A DNA stretch of 55,631 bases from the NCBI GenBank assembly GCA_031261625.1, contig JAISJG010000015.1, positions 1-55,631 of the forward strand. Direction: 5' to 3'. Within the stretch, counting starts at the first letter, position 1. Every line of letters begins with the position of its first letter. A model generated the notes under the pieces. The model searched no databases and was not told where the DNA came from. It saw nothing but the letters and a program-made list of their open reading frames with translations. Shown here one piece after another: positions 43,688 to 53,800 of this stretch. The position numbers and the translations under genes were made by a program. This stretch comes from Candidatus Methanoplasma sp. (GTDB lineage Archaea; Thermoplasmatota; Thermoplasmata; Methanomassiliicoccales; Methanomethylophilaceae).

Positions 43688-45976
43688 ATGGCGGGGACAG
43701 ATACAGAGGAGTTGACATGGATCTTAGAGGTATTGATCTCTGATCCGGAAGAAGAGTGTGTTATATTCAAAGAGGCCAGGACCGAAGGGTTCGATGACCT
43801 GGGAAGACACTTCTCCGCTATCAGCAATGCTGCAAGGATCCTGTCCCTCGGATGCGGTTGGCTGATATTCGGAGTGGACGGGAATCAGGAACCCGTAGGT
43901 ACCAACTACCGTAACAACAGTCAGATACTTGACGGCCTCAGAAGAGAGGTCAGGCAGGGTACATCGAGCCGCACGACGTTCGTGGGGATATACGAGCTGG
44001 ATTATAAGGGAAAACGCATAATAATGTTCGAGATCCCGGCCGCCGGACGTTCCCCCGTGGCCTGGAAAGGAACAAGTTACATCCGCGAGGGACAATCCAT
44101 CGCGGTTTTCACAGGCAGTTTCGGTAAATACAACAAAAGAGCGGAGGCCGATCCGAAACCGGCGGCCGTACCGCCTAAGGCCGATACCGATCAGAATAAA
44201 AACGCAAAGGATGCGGATGTCAAACCCGCTCCCGATCCCAAAAAACAGTATCACAATAAGCCGTTCGCTGCAAAGAGGGACCGTGCTTCGGAACAGAGGG
44301 TCGAAGTGACGTTCACGCCCGAAAAGACACCGGTCGCAGCGGAAAAATCCGCAGAGACAAATGAAAATGTAACTTCCAAGGGTCCGGAGAAAGCAAAGAA
44401 GAAAAGATCATGGTTCGCGTTCTTCGGCAAAAAGGACCGTAATGCCGGGAAAGAGACCGAGGTGGCGGATACACCGGTGAAGGAAGCAGACCCCGTTACA
44501 GAAGATACGATAATACCCAAGAAGGAAGAGGAACCGATACCTGTCATCGAACAGGATAAGGTGCCTGAACCGGAACCTGAACAGAAACAGCCACCGGTCG
44601 AGCAGAAGTCGCAGGAAGATACCGTAAAGAAAACAGACGATCCGGCGGAGCCGGTAAATGCAGCGGATAAACAACCGCAGCGGTTCGGACTCTTCGGCAA
44701 GAAGGTCCATGCGGCGGAACCTGCAGAAGCGACCGGGGTCGGAAACAGTAACGACTGGTCCGAGAGGATATGCGTCGGAGCGACCATAAGGGATCTCGAC
44801 AAAAGCGCCGTCGCCGGTGCACGTAAGATTTACGCCGAGAAGAACGTCGGAAAAGAACACTACGAGGATATGGTGAACTCGGACGCGGCCAACTTCCTGA
44901 GGAAACTGGGCCTGACGGTCAACGGGTCCGTGACGAATGCGGCCATGGTACTGTTCTCATCGGTGGAAAGCGCACTGAAGACCAGTCCTACGCCGGAGAT
45001 CGCATGGATGCTGAAAGACCGTGACGGCGATGTGAAGGAGGGCGAGATATTCACCGGAGCACTTGTTCTCAATGTGGATGCGGCCATCTCCCGCATTCAG
45101 AATCCCGTATCGACGTATGCGGTGAGCAGAACGTCCACCGAGATAATAGAGATACAGAAATACAATCCGTGGATACTCCGCGAACTGATATACAACGCGA
45201 TAGCACACCAGGACTACGAGCTCAAAGGCCGCATAAACATCCTGGAGTGCGAAGACCATCTGACGATTGTCAATCCCGGTTCGTTCCTTCCAGGTACGGT
45301 GGAGAACCTGCTTTCGGGGGAGTACGTCCAACCGTACTACCGGAACCATCTTCTCGTGACGGCGATGAAAAAAATAGGAATGATCGATACCTTCAGCAGC
45401 GGAATAGTCAGATCGATGAAGATGCACAGGGACAGGTATCTTCCGCTGCCCGATTATATCATATCGGAGAAATCCGTGGGTGTCAAACTCCACGGTAACG
45501 AAATCGATAACAATTATGCGTCCACCCTGTTACAGCGTCCGGATCTGGATATCTTCACAGTTTATCTTTTGGACAGGGTCCAGAAGAACGAACCTGTGAC
45601 CGAGGAACAGGCTTCTAAATTATTGAAGGAAGGGGTGGCGGGCGGCGAGTGGCCGCAGATCCATACGGTGGCACTGGCAGAGAAATCCTATGAGGGCGAT
45701 GCACAGTTCGTATTGGATTCCATCGGCAGCGGCAACTCGTACGAGGATTATGTGCTTGCGTACATCACGAAATTCAAGCACGCATCGCGTGCGGAGGTCG
45801 ATGATCTCATTTGGAATCTGCTGCCGTCCAACATGACGGAGGCGGAGAAGAGCGTGCGTGCACGCAACCTTCTGCAGAAGATGTCGAAGCTTGGGGACAT
45901 AGAGAATGTGGGCAGCCGCAAGTACCCGAAATGGGTGCTTACGGAGGATTACAAGAAGAGTGTAGGGATACTCTGA
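43688..45976 (+). CDS. AlbA/Schlafen-type DNA-binding regulator with long charged insertion
   Basis: 762 residues. N-terminal AlbA_2/Schlafen domain (about 10-150: CVIFKEARTEGFDDLGRHFS, GWLIFGVDGNQEPVG, YIREGQ). The middle (about 150-350) is a Lys/Glu/Pro-rich, probably disordered segment with two related islands, FAFFGKKDR and FGLFGKKVH. The C-terminal part resembles the RecG-like/HATPase_c_4 region of these regulators (RELIYNAIAHQDYELKGR, NPGSFLPGTVENLL, SGIVRSMKMH), then winged-helix-like helices. Typical relatives lack the 200-residue insertion. Probably a regulator or defence-linked protein; its own promoter carries AGTAATAA sites. Confidence 0.82.
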   Translation: MAGTDTEELTWILEVLISDPEEECVIFKEARTEGFDDLGRHFSAISNAARILSLGCGWLIFGVDGNQEPVGTNYRNNSQILDGLRREVRQGTSSRTTFVGIYELDYKGKRIIMFEIPAAGRSPVAWKGTSYIREGQSIAVFTGSFGKYNKRAEADPKPAAVPPKADTDQNKNAKDADVKPAPDPKKQYHNKPFAAKRDRASEQRVEVTFTPEKTPVAAEKSAETNENVTSKGPEKAKKKRSWFAFFGKKDRNAGKETEVADTPVKEADPVTEDTIIPKKEEEPIPVIEQDKVPEPEPEQKQPPVEQKSQEDTVKKTDDPAEPVNAADKQPQRFGLFGKKVHAAEPAEATGVGNSNDWSERICVGATIRDLDKSAVAGARKIYAEKNVGKEHYEDMVNSDAANFLRKLGLTVNGSVTNAAMVLFSSVESALKTSPTPEIAWMLKDRDGDVKEGEIFTGALVLNVDAAISRIQNPVSTYAVSRTSTEIIEIQKYNPWILRELIYNAIAHQDYELKGRINILECEDHLTIVNPGSFLPGTVENLLSGEYVQPYYRNHLLVTAMKKIGMIDTFSSGIVRSMKMHRDRYLPLPDYIISEKSVGVKLHGNEIDNNYASTLLQRPDLDIFTVYLLDRVQKNEPVTEEQASKLLKEGVAGGEWPQIHTVALAEKSYEGDAQFVLDSIGSGNSYEDYVLAYITKFKHASRAEVDDLIWNLLPSNMTEAEKSVRARNLLQKMSKLGDIENVGSRKYPKWVLTEDYKKSVGIL

Positions 45977-46648
45977 TGGGGGCATTAGTGTATCTTGGTA
46001 ATAAGAAAATTGAATTTTTAAATATTATAGTAATGAAGTAGTAATAAGATAAAAATCACGATAAGTGGACGTTTCTATCCGTTGTAGACCCAATAAAGTG
46101 ATTGTACGTGGCAAAAGACAGATGTCATGAGAGTGCGATCTGCATTATATCCTAATATTTCACACAGATATAATCGACAGGAAAGCGGAAAAAGCGGTTG
46201 ACGAACAGGTGTTAAATTCACATTTTGTTCAGAACACGGAGTTGGATAATTCAAGAGATACCTATATGTAATTCGGTCATCAGTGGTGAGATCGGATGAT
46301 AGGATAATGTCAGAATAGAAGGACTGATAAAGAGATCTATGGCGGCTGTTTCGAGGCAGATTTAGATGGACTCGGGGAAGAAGAGCATCTGCTGTATAAC
46401 GGATTCTCATTATGTGGTTTCATTCAGATTTCGAATCGATTCCCAAATACAACATCGAATTATTTGCATATGAAATTCGATAATCCAGATATGACAATTA
46501 AATGGAATCGATCTAGACCGGTAAAGTATTCCGCGATTCAGGCGATGTCTGAGATATGGTATGAAAAACAGAGTCCGTTGAATGAAGTGGAAGGTGTTCC
46601 ACATTCATCCAACGGATGTAATGAGTTTATTCGGTTTTTGTGACTTGT
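45977..46648. other. AT-rich intergenic region with TATA/AGTAATAA motif
   Basis: TTTTTAAATATTATAGTAATGAAG (read 46013-46036) echoes the AlbA promoter, with AGTAATGA at 46029-46036 and AGTAATAA at 46040-46047. No gene with family support follows. An open frame from about 46296 to 46641 (54 codons from its first ATG, starting MKFDNPDMTIKWNRSR) has no ribosome site and an AT-rich composition; it may be a remnant. Confidence 0.4.
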
Positions 46649-47155
46649 TTATCCCTTTCTTGAGGGGGATCTGATCCACAGTACGGCTGCGATAACGACA
46701 ATGACCACGGCTATCACCGCGATCAGAATGAGTGCCGTGTCGTTCTTATTATCACTGCCGTCATCAATGCCGCTTTCGTCCCCGTCTCCTCCGTCTCCTC
46801 CGTCGCCGTCGCCGGTACCCGTACTATCGTCTTTAACAGAGGATACGGATATGGTGTGATTGATCAGGACAGTGGAGAAACTGTACGAACCTGTAGGGAT
46901 GAATTCTTTGCGGCTTACGCCGTCTATCAACAAATCGGAAACAACATACCCGGAATCGGCAGAGAATGTGAAAGTTATCTTTCCGTTTTCCTTGACCGTC
47001 TGCACTCCCTTCGGAGTTATTACCGAGTTGGAATCCGCGGATGCGGTTATCGTGTATTCTTTGGTGGACGGAGGGGTCGTGCCTCCTCCGCTACCGATGG
47101 TGACGGCATTGCTGTTGTTGTTCTTGACTATTATTTCGAGAGGGCTTTGGCACAT
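46649..47155 (-). pseudogene. 5'-truncated C-terminus of a repeat surface protein
   Basis: About 165 residues. One complete beta-repeat (KEYTITASADSNSVITPKGV, FTFSADSGYVVSDLLIDGV, then SYSFSTVLINHTISVSS), an Asp/Gly linker (GDGDGGDGGDGDESG), a membrane helix (TALILIAVIAVVIVVIAAVL) and a basic tail RSPSRKG. This is the wall-to-membrane anchor end of a large surface protein. The frame is open to 47290, but those residues have no signal peptide or repeat character, so the front of the gene is missing. Remnant of deletion or recombination; the missing part is not found nearby. Confidence 0.65.
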
Positions 47156-47777
47156 ATGCGGACATGAAGGCTTGAAAAAAGGCTGTTCAACCATCAAACT
47201 AAAGGTATTCAAGGATCTGTTTTGGAAGTTCAACTGGAAAAACATGTAGTTCCGTAGATAAACAATGGATCGGGCTATCGACCATATCATAATAGGTTGT
47301 TGAATTCATGTTCTGCTTTGTGTTATTTGTGTTGTTACTGATGTATTACATTTTTCATGCTGTTTTCGAAAGAACAAAATCGATTTCATTCTCTAAAATT
47401 AAAGGATTTTATCTCACATTTGATAGACTTTTTCATGAAAATATTTTTAAGAAATTTTACCGATTTAGTAATAAAATTAGTGAATATTGATATAATATAG
47501 TAATAGAATTAGTAATAAAAATTTTACAATATGTACATATATGTACGACAAAACATGAACTTTCTATCACATGTGATCTATTAAAAAATAGAGCAATTAT
47601 TGCATAAATCAATCAAAATAAATGCAAATAGATGAAAAATCAGTCAGAATATGTGAAAATCTAATTGTATATATTGTTACACCATTGCGAAATTACAGCT
47701 GGTACAGGCAGCATAATATGGCATTTGTCGAACAGATTGCATTAATACAAACAGCAGCAGACAGAAAAAGCGTATAC

Positions 47778-47786
47778 TTTATATAT
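47778..47786 (+). promoter_or_regulatory. TATA box of the giant surface protein gene
   Basis: TTTATATAT, the strongest TATA match in the region. Transcription would start near 47810. Confidence 0.6.
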
Positions 47787-47852
47787 TACACTCATAGCTA
47801 CAATATCCACGAAGATGGCCGGGGCATTAAGTGCCGGTATCCAACGAAAAGA

Positions 47853-47870
47853 AAAAACCGGGGGGTTTTT
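47853..47870 (+). promoter_or_regulatory. Hairpin directly before the giant gene's ATG
   Basis: AAAAACC-GGGG-GGTTTTT, a perfect 7-bp stem ending 2 nt before the ATG, with the G-rich ribosome site in its loop and stem. A second small hairpin, GGCA-TTAAG-TGCC (47823-47835), lies upstream. Folding would mask the ribosome site. Confidence 0.5.
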
Positions 47871-47872
47871 AC

Positions 47873-50800
47873 ATGAAAGCTATGAAGAGGAGGAGCTATG
47901 CTGTAGCTGTAGTCAGTATTCTTGCAGTACTGATGATGCTTGCAGTTCCGTTAGCGGCGGTATTTTCGTCAGATACATACGTATCGGGCGCAACCACGGG
48001 CGGAACACTAGAATATAAGACAAATGGTGGGGCATGGGACGTTCCGACAGGATACGGCTATCCGGATCCGGCAGGTATATTGCCGAATGATGCGGGCGAT
48101 CAGATCGAAGTACGGTTCGATCCTATTCCCGAGAGGCAGGGTTATGCATTCCTTGGATGGGATACGAACTCCGCGGCAACGGATCCGAAATACAAAGTAA
48201 CCAATCCGTATGCGCTCGATACGCCCACAACTCCCGGAAGATTTTTCATAATCGGGGTTGACCCTGTTGTATTGCATGCCATATGGAAGCAGGCCGACGT
48301 TACAATACAGAACAGTAATGTCAACGGTACAGGTGTAGAAAATCAAAACAATTCAAACGATAACGGTACCGTAGTGATAAGTTACTCCGGCGGTGCCTAT
48401 CACCTCAAAGGAACAATCGGGTTGACTTATAACGGCAGTCCGGTGACGGATACAACCGACATCGGCAATATTATCCGGTTTAACGGTGTTTTTGCAAACT
48501 ATCGTCAGATAGCGATCGCAAGTACGGCACCTTATGGGAGTGCAGACCAATTACACATAATACTTGACACTGTAACACTGTCCAGGCCAGGCAGTTCTGA
48601 TACAAACAATCTGAAGAACCTTATAGACATCAGAGGCAATTCTTCGGTGGAGATCCAAGCGTACGGTGAGACGAACGCCCAACACAATGCCTCCATAGCG
48701 GCCATGATAAGGGTGGATCAGAGTGCGAACTTCATCTATTCGGGTCAGGGCGATTCCAGACTTGTGATGAATAGGTCAACAAATTATGCGGATTCTCCCG
48801 GCCCTGCAATAGGATCTCAGGGGAATACGGGGGAAACACCGGGGCAACTGCAGTTTGAAACGGGACTGATAGATATTACTTGGGTCAATACAAATGATGG
48901 TCTCCGTGCTGCCGTAATCGGTGGCGGTGGACGTACGACAAATTCTACCAACTTGGACGGCAGCAACGGCGGAAACATAACCATACGCGGCGGAGCAATC
49001 GACATAAAGATGTCATCGCCATATATGACCGGCACAGGTATCGGGGGTGGAGGGACCGCTGACGGGAAAGGAGGTAGCGGAGGCAATATCTGGATTTCCG
49101 GAGGTCACATCAGAATAGCTCAGACAGCAACCTCTAATGTTATGAGAGGAACCGCCATAGGTGGCGGATCGGCCTATAATGGAGGTACGGGTGGCGACAG
49201 CGGCAATATAAAGATATCCGGAGGAGACATTGTCATCTATCAGACGACAAATGGCACCAATATCTATGGTGCAGCCATAGGTGCAGCCGGTGCCCATAAT
49301 AGCAATTCCAGTCGCAGTGGAGGACAGGCGGACGGTGCAGGAAATTCCATAGAAATAAGCGGAGGAAGCATTCAGATCGAAAGAGTGCACGGCAGTGGTG
49401 ACTCTGTCGGTGCGTTCATCGGCGGCGGAGCAGGCAGTGGTGATGTAGGAACAGGAGCGAAAATCACTATCAGCGGTGGCACAATACTCTTGAAAGGAAC
49501 TACGACGAGCGGAGAAATAAGGGGTGCTGCCATTGGTGGCGGAGGAGGATCGAACCGTTCAGGTCATTATGTAGATATCGACATATCCGGCGGACTTATC
49601 GATATAAGGATAAATAGCTCATACTCAAGCAATCGTTTGTATGGCGCAGGTATAGGCGGATCAGGCTATTCTAACTCGGCAGGACAAACAGCCACCGTGA
49701 AAATCACCGGAGGAACAATATCGGTCGAAAGAACATATGGTAGCGGTAATACTCCATCTACCGTTCAGGATATAGGGAACGGAGGTTCTGCCAGCTCACC
49801 GGTCACAGTGGACGGGGGGTCGATATCCGTTCTGAGTACCGGTGGAGTATTGCCGAATCCGAAGGATTCTCAGGGTCACCCGGTATTCAAGACTAATGTT
49901 GATCTGGGAAGCGGCACGATCGCCATGTCTGTTTTTGTAAAGAAAACAGTATTCATAAGTGACGAATTCAATGTTACCAGATACGAGGATTTCCATGTGT
50001 CCAGTAAAAATATCCAGTCTACAACAGGAATGTCGGTCAGTACAACCGGCTCTGGATCCAGTCGTATAACAACAATAACTCAAACAATGAATGTCAGTAC
50101 GTATCAGGATCAATTGCATCTTTATCTTCCTGCGGCACCCACAGACACGCCCAACGAGATCTCTGTAGAAGTGCAGAGCGATGGAACTGTCTGGTATTTC
50201 ACATCCAACAGTACTGCGCACAATCAATTGGCCGTACGGCAGGAAACAGGTGTACAATTCTACCGTGTCTACTACCGTATCGGATCCAAACTCAGATATG
50301 AGGCAGATATCGTACACATAAAAGCAGGTGAACCGTTCGATCAGACATTGCGTGCAAATAATGCAAATATGGGTGGCTATGTTGCGCCCGCATTACTGTC
50401 GTACGTGGAGATGTACAACGGAACTACAATGGGTGACCTCAATCCCGAGTACTACACGTATGCGGCGAATGACGGTGAACCGTTGGTAAGCACATTCGTT
50501 TCACCGGGTGAAACATCATCATACGGTAACATAGAATTCGAAGCGAACTCCATATACGGAAGATTGGCAATAATCGCCGATGCCGTAGAAAGAGTGGATG
50601 TAACATACACGGATAACATAACATATCATGACGATCCGACCATTCCGGCACCCAGACACATAGAGCGTGTTTTCGGTGTGGGATACCAGATCAAACTCGG
50701 ATACGACAAGACCGACGACCCATGGACCCAGAACGGGAATCCGATAGCCACGACAGATAAGCCGGAACTAACGGATGCAGTATGGAAATCTAGCTGGTAC

Positions 50801-53800
50801 TGGTTCGTCGATTGGGATCTCAACGGTGCCGATCGGGATACGGGATACGACTACACCATACCCACAACTTCGCCGAGTAACGTAACGGTGACTTCCCATT
50901 GGGAGTATAAGTTAAGAGTGTACGTCGACACCGACGCCATAGGCGGAGGAGCGGGCAGTGGAAAAGTTCAGTACATTCTGGACCCCGCAGGCACTCCTAT
51001 CAGTCCGACCCCGGCTTGGGCAGATGTCCCGGCAAGCGGATTTGTTCCGATGCCTTTAGGGTCTAATCTGTACTTGAAAGCGGTCGCCGACGAAGGCAGT
51101 ATTTTCATCTGGTGGACCGGAGACATCGGAGGCGAGGAGAATCCCAACGACGATCTTCAGAACATTCAGGATGAGAAGTATGTAACGGCATGGTTCAATA
51201 CGAACGCACCCGGCGACAACTACACCGTGACCCTGACCAAATCGGGCGGGGACGGTAAAGTCGAGTACGAACAGAACAGCGAGTGGCAGGTATTCCCTGT
51301 ATCTCCGAAGTTCCTGACCGTTCCGGCCGGTACGGTCCTCAAAGTGAAGGCCACGGCCACTCAGACATCTCCTGTCAATGCGTTCTCGTATTGGGATGGG
51401 GACATTACAGGCACCGGGAATCCGCAGGATCTGACGGTTAATTCCGACAAGAACATTGCGGCGTATTTCACGAACGGAGCTAACGACCATACACTCACCA
51501 TAGCAACAGCCGGCGGAGACGGACATGTTACGGTGAGCATCGCCGGCAGCACACCGTTCACGTACGATAATCCTATAACCGTTTCACACAACACATCGGT
51601 CTCTCTGACCGCTGTAGCGGACGGAGCATCCAATGCGTTCTCGGTATGGTCTGTCGACCTCACCGGAAACACCAACCCTGCGACAGTGATTGTCAACACA
51701 GACAAGAACATCACAGCGAACTTCACAAACGGAACCAACGATCACACACTCACCATAGCAACGGCCGGCGGAGCCGGACATGTTACGGTGAACGTCAACA
51801 GTACTGGGTCATTCACATATGTTACTCCGGTAACTGTTTCACACAACACATCGGTCGCGTTGGGAGCGGTTGCAGGCGCATTGAACGCCTTCTCGTACTG
51901 GTCGGGAAGCATTGCAAGTAACGTGAATCCTGTTTCATTCACAGTGGATGAAAATAAGAACATCACGGCAAACTTCACCGACGGAACCAACGACCGCATT
52001 CTTACGATCGCAGTCGACGGAGCCGCCGGCAACCATGTCGATGTTACGCTCGGCGGAACCACGACATTCACATACTCCATACCTCTGACCGTTTCCGACG
52101 GCACTTCGGTGGACCTGGAAGCGATCGCAGTCGCGGGAAGCACATTCCTCCGCTGGACCGGGGACATAACAACCGATTCGGATACGACAAGGACCGTCGT
52201 AATGGATCAGAACAGGAACATCACGGCGAAATTCACAACCGGCACCGTCTACACGATAGATGTGGACAAGAACGGCGGAAACGTGAAGGTACAGATCAAC
52301 TCGGAACCAGAGTTCGACTATGCCGGAACGTTGATCGTCGCAGCCGGCGAGAACGTCACTCTGACGGCATCCAAGGCCGTAGGGCAATTCTCCTACTGGT
52401 CCGGAACGGATGCCAACAACAACAATCCGTGGACGATAACCTCCGTTGCCAAGAATTACAACGTGAAAGCCATCTTCACGGACGGCGTCGACGACCGCAT
52501 CCTTACCATAAGTATTGCGGGCGGACCCGGACACGTGGATGTAGAGATCGGCGGAACGATATTCACCTACACCGTCGGAAAGCCATTGACCGTATCCGAT
52601 AACACGAACATAGGACTGGAAGCCGTGAAGGACGGAGCGAGCAACTCGTTCTCCTACTGGTCCCAGGATATCGGAAGCAGTAAGAACCCCGAGTCTGTTC
52701 TTATGGATGCGGACAAGAACATAACCGCGAACTTCACAGACGGTGTCAATGACCGCGTTGTCACATTGGCGACAGCAGGCGGACCCGGACATGTGGATGT
52801 CACTCTCGGAGGAACGACCACATTCACCTATACCGACCCGTTCAAAGTTTCCAACGGCAGCGTTGTCGGTCTGAATGCGATAGGCGATTACATACCCAGC
52901 AATGTCCTGTCCTTCTGGTCGGGAGACCTCACAGGCAACACGAACCCGACCACGGTCACCGTGAATGCGAACAAGAACATAACCGCGAATTTCACGCTGA
53001 ACAACAACTATCGTACGCTCAATGTGACGATAGCAGGCGGACCAGGACATGTGGATGTGAAGATCGGAACAACGACCTTCACCTACACCGGCCCGGTTCA
53101 CGTGGACAACGGAACCGTTGTCGAACTGACAGCGGTTGCGACAGGAACGACGAACTCGTTCTCGTTCTGGTCACAGGATCTGGCAGGCAACACGAACCCG
53201 TCCGGCATAACTGTTTCCGGCGGAGACAAGAACGTCACAGCGAACTTCACCGACGGATCCAATGACAGAACACTCACCCTGGCAGTGACCGGAGGGGTCG
53301 TGGCCGACCGTATCGATGTAACACTCGCGGGGACAACGTTCGCTTACAGTGCACCGCTCATACTTTCCAACGGAACTTCCGCAGGATTGTTGGCGGTCGA
53401 GGGCGGCGGAAGCACGTTCATCGAGTGGGTAGGAGATTCAGCATACGAAGGACCTGGTCTTTCGAGAACGGTCACGGTGGATCATAACGTATCTCTGACG
53501 GCCGTTTTCACGACCGCGTCCACATACACACTCACCATAGACGTGAACGGAGGATCCGTGATGGTCAAGATCGGAACAAGCTCGGCCCACCTGTATACCA
53601 TACCGGAGACGGTACCGAACGGATTCACGGTCGTGATAACGGCCACCGCACCCACATCGGGAGGACAGTTCTCCTACTGGTCGGGAACAGAGGCCGGAAG
53701 TGATAACCCGTTCACGTTCATCATGGACAAAACCGAGAACATCAAGGCGAACTACACCGACGGACTGAACGACCGTACGCTTACGGTAGTTACTGCGGGC

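Larger units (their letters stand above)
47156..47872. other. AT-rich region upstream of the giant surface protein
   Basis: No credible gene (the 60-codon frame at 47308 lacks a ribosome site). AGTAATAA at 47467-47474 and 47511-47518 and AGTAATAG at 47499-47506 cluster here. ATGTACAT lies near 47530. A TATA box TTTATATAT (47778-47786) gives a leader of about 65 nt for the gene at 47873. Confidence 0.5.

Noticed and set aside
46296..46641. Open frame in the region after the AlbA gene
   Set aside because: No ribosome site or family; AT-rich composition; at most an old remnant.
47308..47490. 60-codon frame with a hydrophobic start
   Set aside because: AT-rich DNA readily gives Phe/Leu/Ile-rich frames; no ribosome site or promoter.
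51935..53101. Long minus-strand frame within the giant gene
   Set aside because: Reverse-strand image of the repeats; the plus-strand frame is continuous and in register to the window end.
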